Shown: positions 1 through 9,952, counted from the first letter of the stretch. The stretch: DNA of 64,000 nt from JAICWP01 sp035252015 (GCA_035252015.1 DATFDP010000033.1:7972-71971); one strand, 5' to 3'. Made by a program: numbers and translations. The notes: generated from the sequence alone by a model not told the origin.

Positions 1-11
1 GGAGCAGCCCC

Positions 12-1919
12 GTGAGCCATCTCCAGATACTCGGCTACCTGGGGGGCGCGGCGGTGCTGCTGTGCCTGGTTTCCGGCGGCGTGGTGACCTGGAATGGAGT
101 ATTCGGCATCCGCCTGAGCTACGGCTGGGACGCGGTACACATTATCACCACCTTCGCGATTTTGGGATTTGTCGCGACACACGTGTGGCTCAGTTTTTCG
201 CTGGCCCGCAACAAAGCGGCAGCAGAGCGCAGTGTGACCTCAGCCGCGGCGGCACATTTCGGCAAAGCCGTGCTGCTGTTTACGGCGGCATGCGTAGGGG
301 TAGTCGGGCTGGCCGCGTATGCCTACACGCCGGCGCGCCTGCACAACATCTTTCCTGCCGATTACAGCTTCAAGTATGGAAAGGACCGCCCCTTTGCGCC
401 CAGCCTGGCACGCACGACCAGCGGCGGCGCGATGGATCCGGCGGTGCTTTCCGGTTCGCGTACCTGCGGTACCGCGGGCTGCCATGAGGAGATCGTGCAG
501 GAGTGGGAGTCGAGCGCCCACCGCTATTCGGCAATGGATCCGGCCTTCCAAGCGGTGCAGGCCAACATGGCCAAGCAGAACAGCCCCGAGTCCACGCGTT
601 ATTGCGGCGGCTGCCACGACCCCATTTCGCTGTTTTCCGGCATCAAGAATCTCTTCATCCCCAACGAGAAGCTGACCGCACTGGAAGGCTTCCAGGAGGG
701 CATTTCCTGCCTGGCCTGCCACTCGCTGCGCAAGGTGGACCTGAAGGGCAACGCCAACTATGTGATCGCGCAGCCCGCGCGCTACATGTTTGAGATCCAA
801 TACGACCAGAACCCGACGCGCGCCAACCGCTTCTTCCGCGATTTCCTGATCCGCGCCTACCCGCGGCAGCACCTGGCGGACTTGAGCAAACGCCTGTTCA
901 AAACGCCAGAGTACTGCGCCGCCTGCCACAAGCAGTTCGTGGACCAGGAAATCAATAACGTGGGTTGGGTGCAGTTGCAGAACCAGTACGACAACTGGCG
1001 GGAGAGCCGGTGGAACCATCCCGGCAACGCACGCACCACCATCGAGTGCCGCGAGTGCCACATGCCGCTGGTGGCGTCGAAGGACCCGGCGGCGGGCGAT
1101 GATATTGACTACAACCGCACGCCCACCGACGGCAAAATCCGCAGCCACCGCTTTATCGCGTCCAACCTGATGATGCCGGCGCTGCTCAAGCTGCCGGGCT
1201 GGCAGAAGCAGGTAGAGCTGACGAAGGAATGGCTGCAGGGCAACTACCTGATCCCAGAGATTGCCGGCAAATGGAGCAAAGGACCGGCGGTGGGAATAGA
1301 CCTGGACTTGCCGGCGACGATTCACGCCGGCGAGAAAGTGCCACTGAAGCTGGTGATCACTTCCAACAAAGTTGGACATGATTTTCCCACCGGTCCTCTG
1401 GACATCATTCAGGCGTGGGTGGAACTCGATGTTGTGGACGACCAGGGGCACACGATCTACACCAGCGGAACCGTGGACGCGCGCGGCTTCATTCAACCGG
1501 GTACTTTTATGTTCAAAGCCGAGCCGGTGGATCAGAACGGCAACCTTATTGATCGGCACAATCTGTGGGAAATGGTGGGCGTGCGCTATCGGCGGTCACT
1601 GTTCCCGGGCTTCTCGGATACCGCGGAGTACAGCTTTAGCTACACCGGTTCACCGGCTAAGGGGGTACTGCACGATGCGGCGCAGGGCCAAGGCGCCAGG
1701 AAGGCGCCGCCAGGCACCGTGCTGGTGGAGGCGAGGTTGCGCTATCGCAAGGCAGACCAGTACTTGCTCAACTTTATTTTTGGAGAGAAATCCGGACTGA
1801 CCGCGCCCATCACTGACATGACCACGGTGACGCGCACCATCCGTGTGCAGGGCGGAGCCGCGCGGCACCGTGCCGCAGGGCGCTCCAGGATGCAGTCCAT
1901 GTCGGGCGCGGGCAGGTGA
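12..1919 (+). CDS. Membrane-anchored multihaem cytochrome c (cytochrome c554-like)
   Basis: Predicted periplasmic electron carrier on a membrane anchor. Three hydrophobic segments (about residues 7-26, 41-63 and 86-104) precede a soluble part with five haem-attachment motifs: an unusual CX4CH at 152-158, then four CXXCH at 198 (CGGCH), 233 (CLACH), 302 (CAACH) and 346 (CRECH). His43 and His57 in the second helix suggest a b-type haem site, so the anchor may be the end of a cytochrome b-like domain. A beta-rich C-terminal part (about 430-600) has no haem motif. The GTG start is only the first in-frame start inside the window. The frame is open to the window edge, so the true N-terminus may lie upstream. 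The next gene starts 3 bp after the stop, which suggests a shared transcript with the CRTAC1 proteins. Confidence 0.82.
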   Translation: MSHLQILGYLGGAAVLLCLVSGGVVTWNGVFGIRLSYGWDAVHIITTFAILGFVATHVWLSFSLARNKAAAERSVTSAAAAHFGKAVLLFTAACVGVVGLAAYAYTPARLHNIFPADYSFKYGKDRPFAPSLARTTSGGAMDPAVLSGSRTCGTAGCHEEIVQEWESSAHRYSAMDPAFQAVQANMAKQNSPESTRYCGGCHDPISLFSGIKNLFIPNEKLTALEGFQEGISCLACHSLRKVDLKGNANYVIAQPARYMFEIQYDQNPTRANRFFRDFLIRAYPRQHLADLSKRLFKTPEYCAACHKQFVDQEINNVGWVQLQNQYDNWRESRWNHPGNARTTIECRECHMPLVASKDPAAGDDIDYNRTPTDGKIRSHRFIASNLMMPALLKLPGWQKQVELTKEWLQGNYLIPEIAGKWSKGPAVGIDLDLPATIHAGEKVPLKLVITSNKVGHDFPTGPLDIIQAWVELDVVDDQGHTIYTSGTVDARGFIQPGTFMFKAEPVDQNGNLIDRHNLWEMVGVRYRRSLFPGFSDTAEYSFSYTGSPAKGVLHDAAQGQGARKAPPGTVLVEARLRYRKADQYLLNFIFGEKSGLTAPITDMTTVTRTIRVQGGAARHRAAGRSRMQSMSGAGR

Positions 1920-1922
1920 GTA

Positions 1923-3713
1923 GTGAGTCGTCGCAAACAGCTGATCTGGAAGTACACGGCTGCCTGTTGCGGAGTGGTATTGGTGGCGGGCAGCACGCTG
2001 CTGCTGGCGCACCGGCATCACCGGCCCTATGTGCCGGGCCAGCAGGTGGAAGGCATCACCCAGGACCTGTCGCGCGCGCTGCCGCCGGACTATCCGCGGG
2101 TGCAATTCACCGATGTGTCCGAGCAGGCGGGCATTCACTTCACGCACTTTCCCAGCACCCGCACCACGCAACTGCCCGAAGACATGGGCTCGGGTGCGGC
2201 CTGGGGCGACTATGACGGCGACGGCTGGCCCGACCTCTACGTGGTGGACATCGCCGGGCCGCTGAGCTCCACGCCGGAACAGATGGCGCACTCCACTGCC
2301 GGCAACCGCCTTTACCACAACAACCACGACGGCACGTTTACCGATGTAACCGAGCGTGCAGGGGTGGGTTTCAAGGGCATCGGCATGGGGGCCGCCTGGG
2401 ACGACTACGACAACGACGGGCGGCTCGACCTCGTGGTCACCAGCTATGACCGTATCATCCTTTACCACAACAACGGGGACGGCACGTTTACTGACGTCAG
2501 CAAGAAGGCGGGGCTCGAGAAGTTTCGCGGTTTCTGGACCGGCGCTGCCTGGGGCGATTACGATCGTGACGGCAATGTGGACCTGTATGTCTGCGGATAC
2601 GTGAAGTACAACTTCCGCAACGAAGACTTAAGCAAGTCGTCCATGCAATACACCACGCTGGTGCCGTTCACGCTGAATCCTTCGTCCTACCCCCCGGAGC
2701 GCAACCTGCTGTTTCACAACGATGGCGATGGAACGTTCATCGAGGTGGGGAAATCGGCGGGCGTTCAGGATGTCACCGGGCGCAGCTTGTCGGCGGTGTG
2801 GTACGACTTTAACGGCGACGGCTGGCCCGACCTGTACGTGGCCAACGACGTGTCGGAAAGCGCCATGTATCTGAACCTGCATAACGGCAAGTTCAAGCCA
2901 ATCGCGCACGAGGCCTGGGTCTCCGACTATCGGGGCGCGATGGGCCTGGCGGTGGGCGATTGGGACCGCGACGGCGACCCGGACATATTCATTACCCACT
3001 GGATTGCGCAGCAGAATGCGCTGTTCGACAATCTCTGTTACACGCGCGCCAGCGGTGGTAAACCTGGGCCGCTGCGCTTTGAGGATGTAGCCGACACCGT
3101 AGGCCTGGGCCAGATTTCGCTGAACTCAATCGGCTGGGGTACTTCGTTTTTCGACTACGACAACGACGGGCAGCTTGATCTGATGGTGGTGAACGGCAGC
3201 ACCTTTCAGGACGATAAGGATCCACGTCGTCTTGTTCCGATGAAGAATTTTCTGTTCTGGCAAAAAAGCCCGGAGGACGGTTTTTTTGAAGTGGGCGCGG
3301 TCAGCGGTGCGGTCTTCCAGCAGGTGCACGTTGGGCGGGGCGCGGCATTCGCTGATTACGACAACGACGGCGACATGGACGTGTTTATCGTTAACCAGGG
3401 AGGTCGGCCCATGCTCCTGCGCAACGACGGCGGCAGCAAAAAAAACTGGATCAAGGTGCGAGTGAAGTGCAGGAAGAGCAACGGCACCGGCTTCGGCACA
3501 AAGATTGAAATCGAGGCCGGCGGGCAGACGCAATATGACCAGATCGGCGGGCAGGCCTCCTACCTGTCACAGAATTTTCAGGAAGCGCATTTCGGCCTGA
3601 ATTATGAGAAAGAAGTGCAGCGCATCAAAGTGATTTTTCCAAGCGGCATTGTGCGAGTGCTGGAGCACGTGACCGCCAACCAGATCGTGACGGTGGAAGA
3701 GGAGCCGCGATGA
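1923..3713 (+). CDS. CRTAC1-family protein: FG-GAP/VCBS repeats with C-terminal ASPIC/UnbV domain
   Basis: Exported beta-propeller-type protein of 596 residues. An N-terminal hydrophobic segment (about 10-28) acts as a signal or anchor. Repeats with calcium-loop motifs such as DYDGDGWPDLYV, DYDNDGRLDLVV and DYDRDGNVDLYV follow through about residue 500. The last 90 residues match the ASPIC/UnbV type (GTGFGTKIEI, then FPSGIVRVLE). GTG start, 3 bp after the cytochrome gene; the stop overlaps the next start as ATGA. Family members are extracellular or periplasmic and of poorly known function. Operon linkage to a multihaem cytochrome suggests a surface scaffold or binding role near the electron carrier, which is inference. 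Confidence 0.85.
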   Translation: MSRRKQLIWKYTAACCGVVLVAGSTLLLAHRHHRPYVPGQQVEGITQDLSRALPPDYPRVQFTDVSEQAGIHFTHFPSTRTTQLPEDMGSGAAWGDYDGDGWPDLYVVDIAGPLSSTPEQMAHSTAGNRLYHNNHDGTFTDVTERAGVGFKGIGMGAAWDDYDNDGRLDLVVTSYDRIILYHNNGDGTFTDVSKKAGLEKFRGFWTGAAWGDYDRDGNVDLYVCGYVKYNFRNEDLSKSSMQYTTLVPFTLNPSSYPPERNLLFHNDGDGTFIEVGKSAGVQDVTGRSLSAVWYDFNGDGWPDLYVANDVSESAMYLNLHNGKFKPIAHEAWVSDYRGAMGLAVGDWDRDGDPDIFITHWIAQQNALFDNLCYTRASGGKPGPLRFEDVADTVGLGQISLNSIGWGTSFFDYDNDGQLDLMVVNGSTFQDDKDPRRLVPMKNFLFWQKSPEDGFFEVGAVSGAVFQQVHVGRGAAFADYDNDGDMDVFIVNQGGRPMLLRNDGGSKKNWIKVRVKCRKSNGTGFGTKIEIEAGGQTQYDQIGGQASYLSQNFQEAHFGLNYEKEVQRIKVIFPSGIVRVLEHVTANQIVTVEEEPR

Positions 3714-5785
3714 AGCGCACGGCGCGGTGGCTGGCAGCCGTTTTCCTGGCATGCGCGGCGTTGATTACGGCGGTGAAGTTCCGGTCGGCAAAGGAAGCTT
3801 GGACGGCCAACAACGTCAGCGCCGAGGAACGGGACCGTGTAGCAACTTTCTGGGCAACCTATGATCGGGCGAGCGCGCTACGCACGAAAGGCGAGTTTGT
3901 GCGGGCGGCTAAGCTCTACCGTGAGGCGCTACGTCTCAATCCCACGCACGAGGACTCGCTCTATTACCTCGGGAGCTGTCTTTATGAGCTGGGGGAGTAT
4001 GCGGAAGCAGAACAGCAGCTTCGCAGCCTGATTGCGTTGAATCCGGAAAGTGGGCGCGCCTACGGCCAACTGGGCAGGTTATTATCCGTAACTGCGCCGG
4101 GGGCGCCGCGCGACATACCTGCGGCGCGTCAGGCGTTTGAGCGGGAGTTGCAGATCTACACCGAGCAGGCTGGTGCACTTTTGGAGTTGGGCCGCCTGGA
4201 GTTGAACCAGCGCGACCTGCCGCGCGCGGAGGAGCATTTTCGCGCGGCCACCCGCCTGGGATCGGCGGAGGCAGAGTTTTTGCTCGGGTATACGCTGTTT
4301 CTGAATGGACGCGCGGCGGAGGCGGAGCGCAGCTTCGATAAGGTGCTGACCAAGTACCGGGCTAACCGCAAGCTGACGTCGAAGGGAGTGCTGTCTGAAG
4401 GCGACATCCTGCCCGACCCCGGCAAGCCGCTCACCGCCTTGCAGCGGGCAGCCTTGGAATCCATGATGTTGTCGTATTGGAACAGCAGTAGTTCCGACAG
4501 GCCTGCACAAAGGGAAGCGGGCATTCTGCACATGCGTGAGCGGGTGACTGCTGAGTTCCCGGCGCGGGCTACAAGAATGGAAACGAGCGTGCGCGATGAC
4601 GGACGCGCGGCCTGGGCCGATTTCGCCGGCTATGGACATGCTGGTCTGGCAGTTGGGGGGACGCACTTCACCCTCTATCGCTGGCAGGAGGGCAGGTACT
4701 TTGATGTGACACGTGCCGCAGGTCTGGCAGGCATCCAGGATGTATGGGAGCCGTATTGGGTGGACCTGCGCGGCAACGGACGCCCTGATCTCTATCTGGT
4801 GCGGCCGGGTTGGAGCGGCAGAGGACAAAATCTTCTCTATCGCAACCAGGGTGATGGCACCTTCACCGACGTGACCGCCGCCATGGGGCTGACGGGCAAG
4901 CGCTCAACTACGCGCGCCTGCTTCGGCAAGTTCACAGGCAGCAGCAGGCTGGACCTGCTAGAGGTGGGGGCCGCAGGAACCGGCAGCTCCATACGCCTCT
5001 TCCGGAATAATGGAATGCACTTTATGAACGTGACCAGCACTTCGGGATTGGAGGCTGCCGTAACGGCGGTGGACTGCGCGGTGGCCGACTACGACGGTGA
5101 TGGCAATGCTGACGTGTTCGTGCAGTTCTGGCGGCAGCCGGCGCGGCTGTTTCGGAACCGAGGCGGCAAGTTCGTGGATGTGACCCAGAGCGCTGGACTG
5201 GCAGGCGTTGGCGCCCAGGGCTACAGTTCCATTTTCTTTGACTATGACCGCGACGGCCGGCCCGATTTACTGGTCACCGCGCATGCCCCGCTGGAGGACG
5301 CGGCGCGCTGGTTCTTGCAGCCACGAACGCCGATGAATTGTGCCACACCGCGTTTGTTCCACAATCAGGGCGACGGCACATTCCGCGAGGTCACAAGCGA
5401 GGCGGGCGTGAGCGAGTGCTACCCGGTCATGCAGACAGTGGCGGCCGACCTCGATGGGGACGGCTGGCCTGATCTGTTGCTGGCTGACGGGGGGCCGGAT
5501 GCGCAGCAGCTTGGGCCGAGCGCGCTGCTTCGCAACGTGCGGGGAAAGTTTGTACCCTGGGCGGAGCTGCCGGCCTCTGCAACCCCGGCGAACTATGTTG
5601 GCGCCTCTGTGGCCCCAGCCGGAAGTGAGGGAGAGCGCGAGATATATTTGACTTCCGGCCTGCTGCCCGGCAGGCTGGAGCGCCGCGGCGGCTTGTTCCG
5701 GATCAATGTCGTGCCGCGCGCGCAAGCGGCCTCCGCCACGACGCGACATGAGACGCATGAGGGGCCTAGTGAAGCTAATCGTTAG
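3710..5785 (+). CDS. TPR plus FG-GAP/VCBS repeat exported protein
   Basis: 691 residues. A short N-terminal hydrophobic stretch (about 5-22) looks like a signal anchor. TPR-like helices (about 45-220, for example ALRLNPTHEDSLYYLGSCLY) are followed by FG-GAP repeats from about 320 to the end, with motifs such as DYDGDGNADVFV, DYDRDGRPDLLV and DLDGDGWPDLLL. Unlike its neighbours it has no clear ASPIC/UnbV tail. It starts in a 4-bp ATGA overlap with the preceding gene and overlaps the next start, so translational coupling is likely. The TPR-propeller combination suggests a protein-interaction scaffold; no enzymatic residues were recognised. Confidence 0.8.
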   Translation: MKRTARWLAAVFLACAALITAVKFRSAKEAWTANNVSAEERDRVATFWATYDRASALRTKGEFVRAAKLYREALRLNPTHEDSLYYLGSCLYELGEYAEAEQQLRSLIALNPESGRAYGQLGRLLSVTAPGAPRDIPAARQAFERELQIYTEQAGALLELGRLELNQRDLPRAEEHFRAATRLGSAEAEFLLGYTLFLNGRAAEAERSFDKVLTKYRANRKLTSKGVLSEGDILPDPGKPLTALQRAALESMMLSYWNSSSSDRPAQREAGILHMRERVTAEFPARATRMETSVRDDGRAAWADFAGYGHAGLAVGGTHFTLYRWQEGRYFDVTRAAGLAGIQDVWEPYWVDLRGNGRPDLYLVRPGWSGRGQNLLYRNQGDGTFTDVTAAMGLTGKRSTTRACFGKFTGSSRLDLLEVGAAGTGSSIRLFRNNGMHFMNVTSTSGLEAAVTAVDCAVADYDGDGNADVFVQFWRQPARLFRNRGGKFVDVTQSAGLAGVGAQGYSSIFFDYDRDGRPDLLVTAHAPLEDAARWFLQPRTPMNCATPRLFHNQGDGTFREVTSEAGVSECYPVMQTVAADLDGDGWPDLLLADGGPDAQQLGPSALLRNVRGKFVPWAELPASATPANYVGASVAPAGSEGEREIYLTSGLLPGRLERRGGLFRINVVPRAQAASATTRHETHEGPSEANR

Positions 5786-8700
5786 CAGCCTGGCCGCAAT
5801 GGTCGTAGGGGCCATTGCGCTTCTGCCAGCCGGTTCTCAAAGCAGAACAATGGAGCCATTCGGACGCCCGAAGCGAGTGCGTTCTGAATCGGAAATTCAG
5901 CAGAGCGCGCGCAACCTGGGCAAGGCGTATTACGAGCAGGGGCAATATGTTCAGGCGCAGGGAGAGTTCGGTAAGATTGTGGCTACCGGGCGCGCTCTTG
6001 CCACAGATTATCTCGATCTGGGACTGTCGCAGATGCAGCTTGGCCGCTATGACCAGGCGCTGGGGTCGTTCAATACTGCTCACCAAATAGACCCAAAGCT
6101 CACCGCCGTGAAGTACAACCTGGGCATTCTCTATAAACGCGAAGGCCGAGACGCGGATGCAGAGGCAGCGCTGAAAGGTGTGACAGAAGAGGACCCCCGC
6201 GATCCCGCAGCGTGGTTCAATCTCGGTGCCGTGCGGATGAACCAGCACAAGCTGGAGCCCGCGCTGGACGCCTTTCAGCACGTGGACAACATGGGCTTCG
6301 AGCGTGCCCAGAATTTTTATGTCACATCGCTTTTTCGCAGCTTTACCGTGTTAGAGCGTTTGAAGCGCCAGGTGGAAGCGCAAACATATCTGGCCGTCTA
6401 CCAAAAGTATCGCGGGCGTGTTCCCGGAATTTCGGTGCAGGCTACGGCTCTGGAAGCAGGGAAGTACGGCGCCGCGCTTGCGCCGCCGCCTTCGCTCGTG
6501 GCGAAAAAGGATGCGCCATTGCCCCAAGTCGTCTTCGCGGATGTCGGCGCCGAACTCGCCAGCGCGCTACCGCAGCCATTGCCCGAAGCGCCGGCGGCGA
6601 TCGCGGCCGCCAACTATAGCCTGGAATATGCGCGTAAGCATCTGATGCCGCTGTTTGGAACGTCGGTGGCGGTGGGAGATTATGACAGCGACGGCCGGCC
6701 CGACCTCTACGTTGTAAATCCCGCGGGCACAAACCGCCTGCTTCACCAGGAGGCGGACGGAAGTTTTACAGACGTGACCGGCAAGGCCGGCGTGGGCGGG
6801 CCGGGGGGCAGTGTTTCGGCTACTTTTACCGATTATGACAACAGCGGGCACTTGAGCCTGATCGTTGCCGGCCTGGGCGGGGTGCGCGTGTATCACAACC
6901 AGGGTAATGGCACGTTTATAGATAGAACCGCCGCTGATCATCTCGAGGGCAAAGCCGGTGAGCTGGCTACCCAGGCCTTGTTCTTCGATGCAGACAATGA
7001 CGGGCTGCTCGACCTGTTCGTCAGCGTGTACACCGACTTGGATCATCCGCCGCACGAGGCCAGCTTTCGCTTCCCCCAGGATTTCGCCGGCGCCACCAGT
7101 CATCTTTTTCGCAACAACGGAGACGGAACTTTCACAAACATAACCAAAACCGCTGGGGTGGGGGCTGTCGGGCAGGCACGAGGCGCGCTGTTCGCCAATT
7201 TTAATGACGATCCGTTCGCCGATCTCCTGGTGCTGCGCGATGACGGCCCGCCACTGTTGTACATAAATCGCGGAGGCGCACGCTTCAGCCCACGCCGCGA
7301 GCCCAGCCTGCAAGTTGCCGCCACGCAGGCGCAGGTTGCCGATTTTAACCATGACGGCAAATTCGACCAGGTGCTGTGGACGGCGAATGGGCCGCAGGTG
7401 TTGCTGAATCGCGGGAACGCGAATTTTAGCGCGCTGAAGGGCTTGCCGCCGATAACGGCACCAAAAGCCAAGTTTGCCTCACGCGGCACAATGGCCGACT
7501 TCGATGGCGACGGCTTCGACGACCTGCTGGCTGTGGATGCGCAGGGGAAGTGGCGCCTGTTGCTCAATCGGGGTGGCGTTTTTCGCGAAGCGCCGTTCAG
7601 CCTGAGTTCCTCAACTGTGGCCTACTCCAGCATAGTACCCGCTTGGCTGCGTCACCCGGGCGAACTGGACCTTCTGGCCGCTGGCGGAGGTGTGGGGCTC
7701 GAGCTGCGGCGCCGGCAGAGTCCTTCGCCAAATTGGGTGCAGATTGCCTTGGCGGGCGAAAAGAGCAATCAGAAGGGCATTGGGGCAGTGGTGGAGGTGA
7801 AGGCCGGAAACTTCTACCACAAGTTGATGGTCACGCACTCGCCGGTGCGGGTTTTTACCGGCACCCTGCCGCATGTGGATGTCGTACGTGTGACCTGGCC
7901 GAACGCTCTTGTGCAGAACGCGTTGAACGTGGCTACGGACAAGACGGTGCGCATTCGCGAATCGGAGCGGCTGGCCAGTTCCTGTCCATTTCTGTACGCC
8001 TGGGATGGGCAGAAATTCGCCTTCGTAACCGACGTTTTGGGTGCGGCGCCTTTGGGGGAACTGCAGCCCGACGGCTCACTGGCCGAGCCCAATCCCCAGG
8101 AGTTTGTGCGCCTGCCGCACACGCTGCAGCCGGGGAACGGGCGCTATCTGCTTCGCTTCACGGACGAGATGCGCGAGGTGGATTACTTCGACGAAATAAA
8201 GCTGCTGGCGGTGGACCATCCTGCCGGACATGAGATCTACGGCAACGAAATCTATGGTTCTGGGCCGCAGGCTACCGCCTTGTTTGCAGTGCGTGACCAG
8301 CATGCCCCGGTTTCGGCCTTGGATGATGAGGGGCACGACGTATTGCCGCTGCTGCTTTGGGCGGATGGCCGGTACGTGGGCGGCTTTCAGCGCCAACGCA
8401 TCCCCGGCCTCGCCAGCCTTCATACCCTGACGTTAGACTTGGGCACGTTTTCCAAAACGGAACACGTTGCCCTATGGCTGCAAGGCTGGGTGCTGTGGCC
8501 CGATTCCAACAGCGCCCAGGCGCTGGCTTCGCAGGGGACGAAGATAGTGGGACCTTACCTGCAGGTGCGCGATGTGCACGGCCAATGGATGACAGTGGTG
8601 GCCGATATGGGCCTGCCCAGCGGCACCAACCGCGCCATGCGCGTGGATCTGACCGGTAAATTCTTGTCCGCCGACCACCACGTGCGCATTGTGACCAACT

Positions 8701-9248
8701 TGTGTCTTTACTGGGACCGAGCTTTCTTCACAAACGATGGCCGGCCGGTGCGGCCTACCGGTGAGGTGCCGCTACTCAGCGCCGACCTGCACTATCGCGG
8801 ATTCAGCACGCCCCATCCCGATCCCGCCCGGGTCAGGCCAGATGAAGTTAGCTACACCGAACTGGACACCTCCGCGCCCTGGGACCCGGCGCCCGGAACC
8901 TACACGCGATACGGTGATGTCCGGTCTCTGGTATCCCGGAGCGATGATGAGCTGGTGGTGATGGCACCGGGGGACGAACTGACCGCGAGCTTTGATGCGG
9001 CCGCCCTGCCGCCGCTGCACCGGGGCTGGGGGCGCGACTTCTTCATCTACCTTGCAGGTTGGGCCAAGGATAACGAACCTAATACGCTGGCTGGCAACAG
9101 CTCCAGTCCGCTGCCCTTCGCCGCAATGCTTGGCTACCCAAATACCGGCTCTGTACCTAACAGGGGTGCAGCATACCGCGAATACCTGCATCGATACCAG
9201 ACACGGCGATGGCATCGATTGATCCCGCCGTTGGCCCCGGCAGAGTGA
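5748..9248 (+). CDS. Large TPR / FG-GAP / ASPIC-UnbV exported protein
   Basis: About 1166 residues from the ATG at 5748; an alternative ATG lies at 5757, and the frame is open further upstream. The N-terminal hydrophobic segment (LIVSSLAAMVVGAIALLPAG) is a signal peptide or anchor. TPRs span roughly 45-230, FG-GAP repeats about 300-620 (DYDSDGRPDLYV, DADNDGLLDLFV), and an ASPIC/UnbV domain about 665-755. A long C-terminal region of about 400 residues begins at SCPFLYAWDGQKFAFVTD and matches nothing I recognise beyond its occurrence in similar large CRTAC1-type proteins. The start overlaps the previous gene by about 38 bp. It is the last gene of the cytochrome-CRTAC1 operon, followed by tRNA-Lys. 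Confidence 0.8.
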   Translation: MRRMRGLVKLIVSSLAAMVVGAIALLPAGSQSRTMEPFGRPKRVRSESEIQQSARNLGKAYYEQGQYVQAQGEFGKIVATGRALATDYLDLGLSQMQLGRYDQALGSFNTAHQIDPKLTAVKYNLGILYKREGRDADAEAALKGVTEEDPRDPAAWFNLGAVRMNQHKLEPALDAFQHVDNMGFERAQNFYVTSLFRSFTVLERLKRQVEAQTYLAVYQKYRGRVPGISVQATALEAGKYGAALAPPPSLVAKKDAPLPQVVFADVGAELASALPQPLPEAPAAIAAANYSLEYARKHLMPLFGTSVAVGDYDSDGRPDLYVVNPAGTNRLLHQEADGSFTDVTGKAGVGGPGGSVSATFTDYDNSGHLSLIVAGLGGVRVYHNQGNGTFIDRTAADHLEGKAGELATQALFFDADNDGLLDLFVSVYTDLDHPPHEASFRFPQDFAGATSHLFRNNGDGTFTNITKTAGVGAVGQARGALFANFNDDPFADLLVLRDDGPPLLYINRGGARFSPRREPSLQVAATQAQVADFNHDGKFDQVLWTANGPQVLLNRGNANFSALKGLPPITAPKAKFASRGTMADFDGDGFDDLLAVDAQGKWRLLLNRGGVFREAPFSLSSSTVAYSSIVPAWLRHPGELDLLAAGGGVGLELRRRQSPSPNWVQIALAGEKSNQKGIGAVVEVKAGNFYHKLMVTHSPVRVFTGTLPHVDVVRVTWPNALVQNALNVATDKTVRIRESERLASSCPFLYAWDGQKFAFVTDVLGAAPLGELQPDGSLAEPNPQEFVRLPHTLQPGNGRYLLRFTDEMREVDYFDEIKLLAVDHPAGHEIYGNEIYGSGPQATALFAVRDQHAPVSALDDEGHDVLPLLLWADGRYVGGFQRQRIPGLASLHTLTLDLGTFSKTEHVALWLQGWVLWPDSNSAQALASQGTKIVGPYLQVRDVHGQWMTVVADMGLPSGTNRAMRVDLTGKFLSADHHVRIVTNLCLYWDRAFFTNDGRPVRPTGEVPLLSADLHYRGFSTPHPDPARVRPDEVSYTELDTSAPWDPAPGTYTRYGDVRSLVSRSDDELVVMAPGDELTASFDAAALPPLHRGWGRDFFIYLAGWAKDNEPNTLAGNSSSPLPFAAMLGYPNTGSVPNRGAAYREYLHRYQTRRWHRLIPPLAPAE

Positions 9249-9331
9249 GTCCGCCGGGCGCGCTGGCAGAATGAGAGGTTCTCCGGGTGAAGTGGGCGGC
9301 GTCGCCGGTTATGGTAGATTCAAATATGTGT

Positions 9332-9407
9332 GGGCGCGTAGCTCAGTTGGTAGAGCAATGCCCTTTTAAGGCATGGGTCGCAGGTTCGAATCCTGCCGCG
9401 CTCACCA
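9332..9407 (+). tRNA. tRNA-Lys (anticodon TTT)
   Basis: 76-nt cloverleaf. The acceptor stem GGGCGCG pairs with CGCGCTC (one G-T pair), followed by discriminator A and an encoded CCA. The D arm has GCTCAGTTGGTAGAGC. The anticodon stem ATGCC/GGCAT holds the loop CTTTTAA, giving anticodon TTT. The T arm contains GGTTCGAATCC. It lies 83 bp after the CRTAC1 operon and is probably transcribed separately. Confidence 0.97.
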
Positions 9408-9517
9408 CACATACGTTTCCTTCGCGTCCAAGGAATCCGAAGATCGGGCTTCTTCTACACCGCCGAACACACAGGGCGCGGTTCTGCGCAGATGCACCGT
9501 AAATCGCAACTCTGGAG

Positions 9518-9952
9518 CTAGGACACAACCCGCGGCGCCGGGCTGTGATTTGCTGGTATGTGCTGCTCGAGTAGAAACCTCAATTCAGAGCTCAGATGCA
9601 ACCGTTCGCTCTCCTGCTCCAGCAAAGCTTGAGGATCTCTGGCCGCCCGGAGCGCATAGCGCAGATACGACAGCCGAAACAGCCACAACGCGTGGTCCAG
9701 GTCCTGTTCGCTGCGAATCCAAAAGGTTATCCATCCGGACTCAGGAACCCAGCGATGCTCGTCCGCAAGACCTCGCTCCAGGAGAACATCGTGAACTGCG
9801 CGCGTGAAAGGAATGTCAACAATGCCGCCCGTGTGCACATGGCCCATTTCCGCTGTGCCGAAGCGGAATTCGCGTCCGCCAAACCGGTGCGGGTGAGCCG
9901 AAATACGCGGCCACGTGCAGAGCTCGTCTTCGAGTTTTTTCGAGTAGTTCAC
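9518..9952 (-). CDS. DUF5519-like small protein
   Basis: 144 residues from the GTG at 9952, chosen because AAGGA lies five bases upstream and because longer starts would run toward the preceding gene. Visible motifs are RFGGREFRFGTAEMGHVH, then DIPFTRAVHDVLL, then HRWVPESGWITFWI. They match my memory of the DUF5519 (luciferase-like annotated) family. The C-terminus is helical and charged. It sits 79 bp downstream of the methyltransferase-like gene on the same strand, so co-transcription is possible. Function unknown; the luciferase label should not be read as enzymatic evidence. Confidence 0.65.
   Translation of the reverse strand: MNYSKKLEDELCTWPRISAHPHRFGGREFRFGTAEMGHVHTGGIVDIPFTRAVHDVLLERGLADEHRWVPESGWITFWIRSEQDLDHALWLFRLSYLRYALRAARDPQALLEQESERLHLSSELRFLLEQHIPANHSPAPRVVS

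Noticed and set aside
240..1559. 439-codon open frame on the minus strand inside the cytochrome gene
   Set aside because: Low-complexity Arg/Val/Ala-rich translation with no motif. The plus strand has five haem motifs and clear domain content, so this is an antisense shadow of high-GC sequence.
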